Numbered from the stretch's first letter, positions 9,130-19,230 are shown. The stretch: 64,000 nucleotides of DNA from Aurantiochytrium sp. KH105 (GCA_003116975.1 BGKB01000033.1:62001-126000), one strand, 5' to 3'. Made by a program: numbers and translations. Notes: generated by a model not told the origin, from the letters alone.

Positions 9130-10704
9130 ATGGGCGCGATGGAGAACGCCGCGGCGCTGGAGCCCTTCGAGGACGCCGACCTGGGCCCCGAGGAGGAAAG
9201 CGCGGGGCTCAAGATGAGACGCAGGAAGTCCGGTGCAGCAGCAGCAGCAGCCGAGGAGGCGCTGGACGACGACGCCTTCGCCGCCGCCGAGGACGAGGAA
9301 AATGACGCCGCCGACGACGGCGCCGACAGCGAGGAGGAGTGGTCCAAAGCGGCCTCCAGGAAATCGTCCTCTGCGTCGGAGGGTATGAGACGTCGCTCCT
9401 CTGCGCGCAAGAGCGCGAGCAAACGCCAGAGCAAGAGCAAGAGGAAGAGCAAGTCCGTGGAGGTCGCGACGACCGTGGCAGACCCAGAAGCGGTCGCGTC
9501 CGCGGCCGTTTATCTGCGCAGCGTGGCCGCCGTCGTGCTCACGGTCCTCTTGGTTCTCGACATCCTCGGGCTCGGGTTCCGCGGCAATAGTACAGCCTTT
9601 ATTGATTGGTGGGACATGATTGGAACCGTAAGCTATGTACGCGGCCGCAACCCGATCTACTCGATTCGCAAGCGCGAGAATCAAACGAGCATTGGATGGG
9701 CCCTCTACACTCTCTTCAATGCCTACTTTTTATACGTCGTTGCTGGAAAGACGGCGCGCACGATCATGCGCAAGACGCTCGTCCTTCCGTCTTTTTCGGG
9801 CTTCATCCAGTTCACTCTGATGGGCTTCCTGCCGCTCCACTTCTTTCCCGGTGACCACCTTTTCGAGATGGTCGAGCACAACGACATTCAGCAAGTCATT
9901 GTCGCAATGTACTGGGCCACGACCAAGACGCGTAGCGTCTTTAACCAGGTGGACGAGGCTCTCAACCAGCACCACTACAACTTTTTCCAGGCCTTCCTTC
10001 TTGGTGTTCTGTCATGCGAGATTGCCTCTTTTGTTAGCCGCATTGACCGCAATGTCAACGTCTACCCTCTCGAGGAGTGCATTCGTCGTGTGCCTGGTGG
10101 CCTCAAGGCATGGCTCACGAGCCGCACGTTCATGTCCTCGGTCTTTGTCTCCATCTTTTGCTTTACAACGGTGCGCACGCTTGCCATCCCAGGAGTTTGG
10201 ACCATTTTCATCGGCCTTACGTTTTGCGCTGCCTTTTATCGCTACGCAAACGGTCTCTTCGAGCGCACTCTCGGAACCTACGTCCTGGGCCCGGCTCGCG
10301 AGTCTGATGTCTTTGCCGCGATCATGGAGTCGAGGCAGAAAGACAGTGGTGACGAGGACGACGAAGACGAGGATGAGGAGGATGAACTCGACGATGATGC
10401 CCCTATTCTCGACAAGCTCGCGCACTTTCAAAAGGCCAAGGTAAAAAACGCTAAGCGCGCTTTGGAGAGTTTCGAGGCCCTCGTCCTGAGCGCAGCGCAA
10501 ATTGTGTCCGAAAACCTCGAGGAGAAGCTCCCGGAAGTGCCAGTCTGGCTCACAAGTCAGGCTGAGCGCGGCCTCGACGCCTCCCGACTCGTCCTTGGCC
10601 AGCTCAAGCTTGACACCTACGCCGACGCGCAGTCCCTTCAGGACCGTGTTGAGGAGATCCAGGACGAGCTTGAGCACAGCGCCAAGAAGCTCAAGCTGCT
10701 CTGA
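9130..10704 (+). CDS. Multi-pass membrane protein, TRIC-type cation channel candidate
   Basis: This is a 524-residue protein starting at the first ATG (9130; a second is at 9139). Residues 1-115 are an acidic and then Ser/Arg/Lys-rich cytosolic tail. Hydrophobic segments lie at ~128-150, 187-206, 220-238, 285-303, 333-350 and 353-371. Between them, FFPGDHLFEM is followed by VAMYWATTKTRSV, ALNQHHYNFFQAFLLG and SRTFMSSVFVSIFCF. That order recalls TRIC channels, the trimeric K+ counter-ion channels of the ER (FFxxDxxF, then a basic VAM helix, then HHxY before a TM helix). The identification is an inference from pattern order, because the KEV(P)G-type signature is only weakly present (RRVPGG). 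A run of Asp/Glu (residues 405-423) and a C-terminal helix follow. The gene converges with the RCC1 gene, whose end is 229 bases away. Confidence 0.75.
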   Translation: MGAMENAAALEPFEDADLGPEEESAGLKMRRRKSGAAAAAAEEALDDDAFAAAEDEENDAADDGADSEEEWSKAASRKSSSASEGMRRRSSARKSASKRQSKSKRKSKSVEVATTVADPEAVASAAVYLRSVAAVVLTVLLVLDILGLGFRGNSTAFIDWWDMIGTVSYVRGRNPIYSIRKRENQTSIGWALYTLFNAYFLYVVAGKTARTIMRKTLVLPSFSGFIQFTLMGFLPLHFFPGDHLFEMVEHNDIQQVIVAMYWATTKTRSVFNQVDEALNQHHYNFFQAFLLGVLSCEIASFVSRIDRNVNVYPLEECIRRVPGGLKAWLTSRTFMSSVFVSIFCFTTVRTLAIPGVWTIFIGLTFCAAFYRYANGLFERTLGTYVLGPARESDVFAAIMESRQKDSGDEDDEDEDEEDELDDDAPILDKLAHFQKAKVKNAKRALESFEALVLSAAQIVSENLEEKLPEVPVWLTSQAERGLDASRLVLGQLKLDTYADAQSLQDRVEEIQDELEHSAKKLKLL

Positions 10705-10933
10705 TTGAGCTCTTCACGGAAAGGTGAGCATATCGATTGAATAATACTTCCCCAATCTGGCCTGCCAAGCCACTTTTATTGAGCCTATACCGCTTATACG
10801 CCCCCCGTTGTGTGTTTGTGTGATGTTTCCGTCAAAGAAAAAAAATTCTAATCATGATCATGTTTTGTTTCTCTCGATGCCTCACCTTGGGCTATGGGCG
10901 ATAGCTAGCTGCAGCAGTTGGTCGACACGGGTG

Positions 10934-13678
10934 CTATTGAAGCGAACAAGTCGATTCCGAAGAATTATTGTCGCTATTGCCATTGGAGGCTGAGGATTGC
11001 CGCCAGCCCACACAGAAATTTCGATTGATCTTGTTGCTCGCAATTTTCAAGGTGTAATTGCTCGCGCTCCCACTCCACGGCTGAGAAAAGGCCGAAGTGC
11101 TCGCAAAATCCACAGACTCTGGATCGGCAAGCTGCAACGAGCTGCTTAGAAACAGCGTATGACCAGTGTCTTGCGCGAGTCCTCCGCCCGCCGCAATTCC
11201 CATGATGATGAGATTGTCGTCGTTTTGTGGATTCAATGAAGCAAAGTCAGGGACACCATCGTCGTTGCCGCCCGCTGCAGCCTTCTTTTGGAGTGACTTG
11301 GGCTTGGAGCCAAGGGAGGTGTCAATCAGGGTTGGAATGTCGATGAGCTCATTCGGTGAACTCATACCCAGTTGGCAGCACGGGTTGCGACCAAATCCAA
11401 TGCAATGCCCAAACGCAGTGCTTACGACCGTGTGCGCATCTCCAACAGCAATGTGACGTACAAGTCCAAGCGGTCCACCCTCAAAGCAAATCTCCTCGGG
11501 GCGATACGGGTCACCATCTGGGCGTCCAATGAGATCGCCATGGCCCCAGGTGTAAACATGCTGGTTTTTCCCCAAGGCCACAGAATGACTTGCACCAGCT
11601 GCGATATCCTTTGCTGCTGCCTTGAGAGGGACCTTGGTGGGGACAAAGATTGTTGCACTGCTCGTGCCCGTCACAAGTTCCGTCCCGAGGCCGAGCTGGC
11701 CGTGCTGATTATTTCCGCTGGCCAGGACAGTACCATCCGAGGTGAGGAAAAGGCTGTGACGCATTCCTGCAGCAACTCGAGTGATGTTGCGGCCGCGCAA
11801 GAGCATGACGCGTCGAGGTGCCCAGCACGCTTCTTGGTTGGCTCGTACAAACAGGATCTCTTGCGTGTCACGATCACTCGTCACTCTCTCTTCTTTTCCT
11901 CCTTCTTCGCCTTCTTCTATTTCGAGGCCCTCTGCACGAGAACGCTCGAGGCTTTCACCCGTCTGCGCGTCGATAATTCCCGTGACACAGTCGTCGAGAA
12001 GATAAGAGACGCCGTGCTCGGCAAACGGAAAGCGCTGGCCTTCATCAAGAACGCGCATCATCAGCTTGGACGCCTCCATTTGCGTGTCGCATAAACTCGA
12101 ATGATCAATGGCCTCTCGCGCAGCTTGTCGCGCCATACGAAGCCCCGCAAATGCAGTGCGTTGGTCCAGAAAGACATTATCACTGAGTTCCTGTAGCGTG
12201 ATAAAGTATGGTTCCCCGCTCGCAGATGCCATCACATGCCCAAGCTTTCCGTCCTCATTATCCGCGCCCCACGTCCAACAAGCCCCATTGCTCGAACAGC
12301 AGACCATGTGCTCTTTTCCGCAGGAAACTTGCACCAGACTCTCCTCTGACTCCAAGTCGAGCTCAATTTGTGTTGGCGAGCTCACATCCTCGAGGTCTTC
12401 CTTGCGGTTGGCACCAAGGCCAAGCCAAGGTCCCTGAGCTCCGAACGTAAAAACCAGCTTGTTTAGGCGCGCAGAATCCGTCCGGTGGCTTGCCAGCACG
12501 GCCGAAGATGACTCTCCACACGCAACAAAACCAGCGCGAGCAAATGTAGGCAGCTCAACGCGGCGAGGCGCGAGCTGTGAAGCAGATTCTGCCGTGGCGT
12601 CCAGCACGTAGCCCAGTCTTCCGTTCGAGCCCTTTCCAAACGAGAGAACCTGGCCTTCCCTTGTCAGAAGAAGCGTGTGAGAAGCTCCACATGCAACCTG
12701 AACGACCTGGAGTCCACAGAGAGGAGGAATGACCCTTGATTTCGCGGCGAATTGCTTTGCGCTTCCAAGACCGAGCTGTCCTCGGCGATTGTTGCCGCAA
12801 GCGAGAACCGCATAGGGGACAGGCTCGGCCCCATTTGGACAGAGAAGAATCTTGTCGCCGTGCTCGAGCTGTCGAATTGAAAGAACCTCATCGAGGCGAA
12901 GTCTGAACGAGAACATACGGGCCGCGAGGCTTTGAGGCCGATGAGGGCTTGCGCGCGGTGATTGTACATGTACGCTATTGTTGCTACTACTTGCTGCCAA
13001 GGTCGTCTTACCAACCTCTTTGTCACCGATGTCAAGACCCCAAATGACGCACGCATGTTCAGCGAGCTGCGAGAGGTTCCACGTTGACTGGACCATGACA
13101 ACGCGCCATTCAGGCGGACGTCCATTTCCGAGCGCAATCTCGAGTGCAAAGGCTTTATCCCGATCAGCTCCCAAAGGACTTCTTGTTGACTCTTTCGGCA
13201 ATGTGTGAGTCGCTAGAGATGGCAAGGTAGACGGTTGGGTGGGCGTAGCAGCTGGGTGAGCGGAAGATGCTGTCGACGGTGTCGAATCTGAAAAACTTGG
13301 TGAAGGAGGCGTACAAACGGGATGTGCTGGAGATGACACCGAATTCGAAGGGGCGGATGTTGACGGGCACGTTGTTCTTTGCCGAGACTCATGCTCTTCT
13401 TGGCGACCATTATTATTGGCTTCTGGGGCCATGGAGCCTTGTTGCGGAAGAGGAGCTTGGTACCTCGGTGCGAGTCCTTTGGTGTCTTTCACGTGCGATA
13501 GAGAACTAGCGCGTTGACCCGATTGCGTCGGGCCAGACGTTGTGTGCACGGGTGTCGTTGTCTGGGCACCTCTTACTTCGGGGCTGGGCGTCTCGGGTTG
13601 CGCGGCAGCCTCGTCGTCCATTTGTTGCGGCGGAACGAGCCCCGTCTCTCTTCGATTTTCAGGCGCGCCGGCGGTCAT
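10934..13678 (-). CDS. RCC1-repeat protein with disordered N-terminus
   Basis: This is a 914-residue protein. The frame extends upstream to a GTG at 13789; the first ATG is 13678 (MTAGAPENRRE). The first ~180 residues are Pro/Ser/Thr/Gln-rich. Residues ~180-290 hold a possible beta-grasp fold (WRVVMVQSTWNLSQLAEHAC ... LDEVLSIRQLEHGDKILL). RCC1 blades follow, recognisable as ACGNNRRGQLGLG, VACGASHTLLLTREGQVLSFG, GKEHMVCCSSNGACWTWG, AAGMRHSLFLTSDGTVLASG and AAGASHSVALGKNQHVYTWG. A ~150-residue insert sits in the middle of the blade series. RCC1 propellers act in GTPase exchange, ubiquitin ligation or chromatin binding. Nothing here shows which, so a Ran exchange role should not be assumed. Confidence 0.85.
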   Translation of the reverse strand: MTAGAPENRRETGLVPPQQMDDEAAAQPETPSPEVRGAQTTTPVHTTSGPTQSGQRASSLSHVKDTKGLAPRYQAPLPQQGSMAPEANNNGRQEEHESRQRTTCPSTSAPSNSVSSPAHPVCTPPSPSFSDSTPSTASSAHPAATPTQPSTLPSLATHTLPKESTRSPLGADRDKAFALEIALGNGRPPEWRVVMVQSTWNLSQLAEHACVIWGLDIGDKEVGKTTLAASSSNNSVHVQSPRASPHRPQSLAARMFSFRLRLDEVLSIRQLEHGDKILLCPNGAEPVPYAVLACGNNRRGQLGLGSAKQFAAKSRVIPPLCGLQVVQVACGASHTLLLTREGQVLSFGKGSNGRLGYVLDATAESASQLAPRRVELPTFARAGFVACGESSSAVLASHRTDSARLNKLVFTFGAQGPWLGLGANRKEDLEDVSSPTQIELDLESEESLVQVSCGKEHMVCCSSNGACWTWGADNEDGKLGHVMASASGEPYFITLQELSDNVFLDQRTAFAGLRMARQAAREAIDHSSLCDTQMEASKLMMRVLDEGQRFPFAEHGVSYLLDDCVTGIIDAQTGESLERSRAEGLEIEEGEEGGKEERVTSDRDTQEILFVRANQEACWAPRRVMLLRGRNITRVAAGMRHSLFLTSDGTVLASGNNQHGQLGLGTELVTGTSSATIFVPTKVPLKAAAKDIAAGASHSVALGKNQHVYTWGHGDLIGRPDGDPYRPEEICFEGGPLGLVRHIAVGDAHTVVSTAFGHCIGFGRNPCCQLGMSSPNELIDIPTLIDTSLGSKPKSLQKKAAAGGNDDGVPDFASLNPQNDDNLIIMGIAAGGGLAQDTGHTLFLSSSLQLADPESVDFASTSAFSQPWSGSASNYTLKIASNKINRNFCVGWRQSSASNGNSDNNSSESTCSLQ

Positions 13679-14122
13679 CGATGCGCTGTCGCCATGCAAA
13701 GGTCTCTCTTGTTTTACCTCCTGTTCTGCTGTGCTGCGCAAGAGCAGTCCGCCAGACGTAGCGTCGCGTCTGTGGGCTTGTCTGCTCACCCTTGTTTGCC
13801 GATTGTCTGCCTCGTCTGCGCGCTTGCTCGACCACCTCCAGAGCCTCTCAGCTCTCTGCCTGAGTGAGCTGGATCTACAAAAGAAAAAGGGTCTTTACAA
13901 ACTTGTCTTCGCCGACGCCTCAGAGTCTTACGCTTGCCGTGCGAATGCACAAGACGATTCGTTGCTTTGAGTTTTGGGGGTTCTTGCAGTGCCGCGGAAG
14001 GGTGATTTGCTACTACAACACGTAGTATAGCCAGGTCGGAAAACAAGGCATGGAGTCATAGTATTGCACCATCCATGAGGAAACTCTCAACTCGTGCTTT
14101 TGTATTGTTTTTAGTTTGGTTT
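13679..14122. other. Spacer between RCC1 and AspRS genes
   Basis: These 444 bases hold the leader of the RCC1 gene and the 3' flank of the AspRS gene. The upstream open frame of the RCC1 gene begins with GTGAGC just after an AAGG, which could be a splice donor of a leader intron, but no exon is identified. I see nothing else. Confidence 0.4.
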
Positions 14123-15991
14123 TTAGGGGGTAAGACGCGAAGGGTCGCGGACAAAGAAGCAGCTGTTACGAATGTTGGGGCAGCCCGTGAAGAGCATGAC
14201 GAGACGCTCGAGGCCAATACCACCACCACCATGGGGCTGAGCACCATGCTTAAAGGCATCAATGTAAAACTTGAGAGACTCGACCGGGATCTCCTTGCGG
14301 GCAATGGCCTCGCTCAGCATGTCGGGGTCGTGCACACGCTGCGCGCCAGACATGATCTCCTGGTTGCGCAACATGAAATCGTACGAGTTGGAGTAGTCCG
14401 AGTTTTCAGGGTCCACCATGGTGTAAAAGGGACGCACCTGCATGGGGAACTTGTCGAGAAAGTACCAGTCCACTCCGTACTTTTGCTTGACAAGGGCACC
14501 GAGGCGCTTCTCGATCGGGGTCGACATGTCCTCGAGGTCCGGGGCCTCGTCGGCGCCGATGCCGTCCTCGCGGAGAAGCGCGATGCCCTCCTTGTAGGTG
14601 AGAAGGAGCGTGTTGCTCTTGGTACCGACCGTGTTGATCTTGCCCTCGAGCTCCTTCGCTGGCCGGTAGACGACCGGGTCGTTGGGAAAGTAGTTGCGGA
14701 TGGTCTCGAGCTCAACGCTGTTCTTCTCGTTGAGGGAGTCAAAGATGTGAAAGAACATGTCAGAAAAGAGGTCGAGCACCTCATGGTAGTGCTCCTTGAA
14801 GCACATTTCGACATCGAGGCCGTGGAACTCGCAAAGGTGGCGCGCCGTGTTGCTGTTCTCGGCACGGAAGACGGGGCCGATCTCGAAGACACGCTCAAAG
14901 CCGCTGCAAGCGGCGAGAATCTGCTTGTGCAGCTGCGGCGACTGGGCCAAGCAGCAGTCCTGGCCAAAGTATTGAGTCTTGAAGACCTCGCTGCCGCCCT
15001 CCGAGGTACCACCGAGGAGCTTGGGGGTCTGGACCTCGACAAAGCCCTCCTGGTGCAAGAACTCGCGAAAGTACTGGCAGACAGCCGAGGAGACGCGCAT
15101 GATGGCCTGCTGCAGAGGGGTGCGCAGCGAAAGGTGGCGGTGGTCAAGCTTGAGCTCCTGACCCACGGAGACTAGCTTGGCGTCGCGCTCCTCGCGCCCC
15201 TCGGCCTTGGCTTCGGCTGCCTTGGCTTCGGCTGCCTTGAGCTCCTCCACCGTGCGGTCAGCATCGACCACCTGGAAGGGGAGCACCAGGGCAGCGCGGT
15301 TGACGACAAAGAGGCTCTTGACCTGGAGCTCTACGGCGCTCTGCGTGCACTTGGTGGGCTGGGGGGCCTTGACCAGTTCGCCGCGGATGTCGACGATGGA
15401 CTCGCTCGTGAGGGTCGCGCACCACTTGGCCATCTTGGTGTCGGTGACGACGCACTGCACGGTGGCCACGTGCTGGCGGAGCACGACAAAGGCCATCTTG
15501 GACTGGACGCGCACGTGGTGCACGTATCCGCGGCAGAGGACCTCGGTGCCCGCGTTCTCCTCGGTGAGCCCGTTGACGGCGGTCCAGGTCTGGCCCTTGC
15601 GATCCTCGGCGCGCGACTGCACGAGGGGGATGTCACCGTAGGTCTCGGTGAGGACGCCGGCGCTGGTCTCGGCATTGTCCTTTTCCTTCTTGGCGAGGAC
15701 GGCGGCCTCGCGCTCGAGCCGGCGCTGCTCCTTCTTCTTGGCGCGCTCGTCCTGGGCGTTGCCGCTGTCCTTCTTCTTCTTCTTGCCGCTGTCCTTCTTC
15801 TTGTCCTGCGACCACTCGGAGGGCACGCGGCCCTTGAGCTCCAGCAGCTTGCCCACGGCCTCCTTCACGTCCTCCTCGCTGGCCTGGCCCTCCTTCGCCT
15901 GCGCCTTGAGGTCGCGCACGCGCGCGCCCTGCGCCGACACCTCGGCCAGCAGCGCCGCCACCTCGGCGGGCGGCTGCTTCTCCTCCGCCAT
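14123..15991 (-). CDS. DARS1: Aspartyl-tRNA synthetase, cytosolic type, with N-terminal WHEP domain
   Basis: This is a 622-residue class IIb synthetase that charges tRNA-Asp with aspartate. The frame stays open to 16900, but upstream it is GC-biased leader; the ATG at 15991 (MAEEKQPPAEV) immediately precedes the first domain. Residues 9-56 (SAQGARVRDLKAQAKEG ... VKEAVGKLLELKGRV) match a WHEP-TRS helical hairpin. A Lys/Asp-rich linker follows (~62-105), then the OB-fold anticodon domain (~150-232). The catalytic core has motif 2 (GPVFRAENSNTARHLCEFHG, ~372) and motif 3 (GGGGIGLERLVML, near the end). The C-terminus VRDPSRLTP matches the eukaryotic cytosolic AspRS ending. Human AspRS lacks a WHEP domain, so the fusion is unusual. 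Confidence 0.93.
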   Translation of the reverse strand: MAEEKQPPAEVAALLAEVSAQGARVRDLKAQAKEGQASEEDVKEAVGKLLELKGRVPSEWSQDKKKDSGKKKKKDSGNAQDERAKKKEQRRLEREAAVLAKKEKDNAETSAGVLTETYGDIPLVQSRAEDRKGQTWTAVNGLTEENAGTEVLCRGYVHHVRVQSKMAFVVLRQHVATVQCVVTDTKMAKWCATLTSESIVDIRGELVKAPQPTKCTQSAVELQVKSLFVVNRAALVLPFQVVDADRTVEELKAAEAKAAEAKAEGREERDAKLVSVGQELKLDHRHLSLRTPLQQAIMRVSSAVCQYFREFLHQEGFVEVQTPKLLGGTSEGGSEVFKTQYFGQDCCLAQSPQLHKQILAACSGFERVFEIGPVFRAENSNTARHLCEFHGLDVEMCFKEHYHEVLDLFSDMFFHIFDSLNEKNSVELETIRNYFPNDPVVYRPAKELEGKINTVGTKSNTLLLTYKEGIALLREDGIGADEAPDLEDMSTPIEKRLGALVKQKYGVDWYFLDKFPMQVRPFYTMVDPENSDYSNSYDFMLRNQEIMSGAQRVHDPDMLSEAIARKEIPVESLKFYIDAFKHGAQPHGGGGIGLERLVMLFTGCPNIRNSCFFVRDPSRLTP

Positions 15992-17226
15992 CCTCTCCTC
16001 CTCTCGCTCGCCCCTCCCCGCGCGCCCGCTCTCCCTCCCGCTCGCGCTCGCGCTCCCGCTCCCGCTCGCGCCCGCGCTCTCCTCCTCGCCGTGCTCCGGG
16101 CCCGCGAGATCCTTCTTTGCCGCCGCGCCGCGCAGGCTCGCCGCGCGAAGTGGCACAGGCACGGAGAGAGAGAGAGAGCGCCGGGGGATGGATACAGACG
16201 CGCCCGCGCAGCCACCCAGCCCAGCCCAGCCCAGCCCGGCCCGCCCAGCCCGGCCCGGAGGCAGCGGCGGCCGGGGGCGCGGCGCGGCGTTCCGCGCCCG
16301 CGGGCTGCGGCGGGCTGCGGCCCCGAGGGAGGGAGGGAGCGAGGGAGCGAGCGAGGGCCCCGCGCGCGGGAGCGGAGAAGCGAAGGGGAGCGAGCGCTGC
16401 GACGCGCGATAAGCAAGTAAGCAGGAAAGAAAGAAAGAAAGAAAGAACGCGCACAAGCAAGGAACGCCGCGCGCACAAGAAGACTGAAGAACCTCGAGAG
16501 AACAGTCGAGAAAACTGAACAAAAGGAAGGAAAAAGAAGGGGAAAAGAGGGGGACGCGCGCCGGCGGTCCCGGGCGATGCCAGGCAAGGGTGGCTGGCGG
16601 GCTGACTTGGCGCCGCACCGCACCGCACCGCGCAGCTCTTCGATTCGCAGTCGCTGCGGCTGATGAGGAAGGGACCTTTCCTTTCCGGGCTCTCCTGCCG
16701 GGAGCGGGAACGCTGCAGAGACGGCGCGCAGAACCTCTTGCAGATGAGAAGAAGACTTGGGCGACTGTTCCAAGCAGGATGCCGCGAGGGGGGGGGGCAT
16801 GCTGCGCGCTGGCGTGGAAAGAAACCCGGGGGGATGCAGACGCAAAGGTGTCAGAGGTTCTTAAAAGGTCTGTTATGCTCCTCCCAGGGGTATGTTGCAC
16901 GTTACGTTGTACCGACTCGAGTATGGCATCTTATCAACGGGAATAGAAAAGACGCATAAACACCCATGTTGCCCCGCAATAGGTATCTCCGAGATTCCCC
17001 GGAGCTCAACCACCGCGAGCGAGCGTTGATTGATCATGAAGAAGACGAGACCACGGCCGAGACCTAGACCCCGTTCGGGGACGCGAGCTGAGAGAGAGGT
17101 CGCTGGCCGCTGCCGCGCGGAACCTGGCAGGAAACCAGCAGAGACGCTGCGCGTCGGGATTCTCTTCCTTGTGCGATCGTGCCTGCCTGCGCCTCGGTCG
17201 TCGCGCCTGGACCAGAACCCGCGAGC
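15992..17226. other. Divergent GC-rich promoter region, AspRS and importin alpha
   Basis: This 1.2-kb region separates a minus-strand and a plus-strand gene. It contains CCCAG/GCCCG-like repeats (about 16210-16260), a GAGGGAGC stretch (~16325), an AAAGAAAG repeat (~16425-16445) and a run of G at ~16789. Long frames on both strands come from GC bias and overlap one another. None has protein-like character. Confidence 0.6.
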
Positions 17227-19230
17227 ATGAATCTCCTGGACGGCGTCCACTTCGACAACCTCGAGAGCGCGGGCGGCGAGGACACGTTGGGCTCGAGCAA
17301 GAGCCTCGGCCGCGCCTCAAGCGGCGGCTCGTTCCGAAAGAGCCTCGATGTCGCAGAGGCGCGCGAGGGCCGCATCCAAAGGTCCGTCGAAATTCGCAAG
17401 CGGCAGCGCGGGGCCACCGCGCAGGCGAAACGGAGACGCGCGCTCGAAAAGCAAGAGCGTGCCGAGGGCGCAGCGCAAGATAGCTACACCGCAGACCAAG
17501 TGAGCCAGGCCCTGCATGACCTCGATGTCCCGGAAAACACCGCTCGAGCAGTGGCGGACCTCCGCGCGTGGCTCTCGCTCGCGCCTCTCCGGGCGTCGTG
17601 CGAACCTGAGCTTGCCCAGCAAGAGCACGACAGGTACACGCATAGCGACGTTGCCACACAGCTTTGCATTGACCGAGGCATGGTCGAGAAGATGCTGCCA
17701 CTCCTCCGCGTCGACCCCAGGGCAGATGACGCCGAGGCCCGTTTCGACCTTGCCTTCAACGCCACTTGGTGCATTACAAACATTGCCACGGGCACGGCCG
17801 AGCAAACGCAGGCAACACTCTGCGCCGTTCCCGCGCTGACAACACTCCTCAATCGGGGCCCGCGCAAGGTCCGGGACCAGGCAGCGTGGGCCCTGGGGAA
17901 CATGGCTGCCGAAAATCAGAGCGTGCGTGAGGAGCTCATTCGAGTCGGCGTCATTCCTCCATTGGTGATCCTTCTTCGCGAGCCTCACAGTCCCGAGGCC
18001 ATTCGCGTAAAGCGCACGGCTGCATGGGCGCTCTGCAACCTTGCGCGCGGCGACCAGACCTCGGGCAAACCCTTTTTCTCTGCCGCGGCGCATCTCGCCC
18101 TTGTCGAAATCCTCGAGTCATACACTGACCAAGCTCTTCACGAAGGCTTCCAGTCTGACGCCGGCGCTCTCATTAGTGAAGTGCTTTGGACCCTGACATT
18201 TCTGAGCGCCAAGGAGCCGACTCTTTGCATCATTCTCGTGCACCAAAAGATCCTCACACACCTTGTTCGTCTCTTCACAGCCTGTAAAGGCGAGCTTTCG
18301 ATCTGCATTCCTTCGCTGCGGGCTCTTGCAAACCTGATTCCGCTGCGCCTCGAGAGTCCGCCCGGCCGCGAGGCATCGCTCGTGACAGCCGTGTGTCAGC
18401 AGCCTGGGTTTCTTGACACGCTGCAGTCGATGATGGTCGAGGGAGAATCTGCTGCAAGAGTCAGAGAAGCGATCTGGACCGTCGCAAACCTCTTTACGCT
18501 TGGGCTTCAAACGAAATCAGGCGGCCCGCTCTCACAGGACGAGACCGCGGTCGTGCATGATCTTATGTGTCGTTTCGTAGCGCCTCTCTGCGTCTTTTTC
18601 ACAAAGTACACGTCAGAGTTTATGTTACCGGCGTCAACAGCGCTTCTCAACCTCGTCAATCGAGAAGACGTCTCTGTGCTCATTAATTTAATTAACGAGC
18701 CCACCTCACCGCGCGTGCTCGACGTCTTCATTTCTCTCTTGCAAGAGCGAGATATCGATATTGTGTACCGTGCGCTTGATTTTGTTGAAATGGTCCTTGC
18801 TCGTTTGAGCAATCCTTTTGCTGCGGCACGTTTGGGCGGGCGCTCGGGGGTGCGTCTGGTCATGGACTATGAGGGCATTGAAGCACTCGAGCATTTGGAG
18901 ATGCGACAGCTTCCAGCAGCTCATTCAAACCTTTGTGCACGCGCACACCGTCTCGTTGACCGTTTCTTTGGAGTGGACTTTGAAGAAGCCGAAGAAGCCG
19001 AAGCGATGCATCTTCCGGAGCAAGGCGCCAACATGTTCAAATTTCCCGCATCCTCAACACCATCAACGCAACCGAACTCTTCACCTGCATCAGCGGGGCG
19101 GGGCGCTCACCTTTTACGACCCGCGTGGCTTGCACAGCAGCAAGGCCAGCAGCAAATGCAGCAAATGCACACAGACAGCAAACAACGGACTCTGCCTGAA
19201 TGCGGCTTCAACGCCAAAATGGAAACCTGA
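17227..19230 (+). CDS. Importin alpha (karyopherin alpha) family protein
   Basis: This is a 667-residue nuclear import adaptor. The frame opens upstream from a GTG, but the ATG at 17227 (MNLLDGVHFDN) is the first. Residues ~36-80 form a basic importin-beta-binding segment (GRIQRSVEIRKRQRG, AQAKRRR). ARM repeats follow, with the W-x3-N ladder that holds nuclear localisation signals: FNATWCITNIATG, AAWALGNMAAENQSVR, AAWALCNLARG, EVLWTLTFLSA and EAIWTVANLFTLG. Canonical importin alpha is about 520-550 residues; this one has a longer N-terminus and a C-terminal Ser/Pro/Gln-rich tail (QQQGQQQMQQ). Given the missing Asn in some repeats it is a divergent member. It is not certain that it is the main housekeeping paralogue. 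Confidence 0.88.
   Translation: MNLLDGVHFDNLESAGGEDTLGSSKSLGRASSGGSFRKSLDVAEAREGRIQRSVEIRKRQRGATAQAKRRRALEKQERAEGAAQDSYTADQVSQALHDLDVPENTARAVADLRAWLSLAPLRASCEPELAQQEHDRYTHSDVATQLCIDRGMVEKMLPLLRVDPRADDAEARFDLAFNATWCITNIATGTAEQTQATLCAVPALTTLLNRGPRKVRDQAAWALGNMAAENQSVREELIRVGVIPPLVILLREPHSPEAIRVKRTAAWALCNLARGDQTSGKPFFSAAAHLALVEILESYTDQALHEGFQSDAGALISEVLWTLTFLSAKEPTLCIILVHQKILTHLVRLFTACKGELSICIPSLRALANLIPLRLESPPGREASLVTAVCQQPGFLDTLQSMMVEGESAARVREAIWTVANLFTLGLQTKSGGPLSQDETAVVHDLMCRFVAPLCVFFTKYTSEFMLPASTALLNLVNREDVSVLINLINEPTSPRVLDVFISLLQERDIDIVYRALDFVEMVLARLSNPFAAARLGGRSGVRLVMDYEGIEALEHLEMRQLPAAHSNLCARAHRLVDRFFGVDFEEAEEAEAMHLPEQGANMFKFPASSTPSTQPNSSPASAGRGAHLLRPAWLAQQQGQQQMQQMHTDSKQRTLPECGFNAKMET

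Noticed and set aside
14075-15175. 366-codon plus-strand frame
   Set aside because: It is exactly antisense to the AspRS catalytic core, rich in Leu/Val/Ala/Glu as expected for the reverse of a GC-rich gene, and has no domain.
15992-16900. N-terminal extension of the AspRS frame to 925 residues
   Set aside because: The upstream text is Arg/Pro/Ala/Ser-rich, overlaps equally long frames on the other strand, and the WHEP domain begins right after the ATG at 15991.
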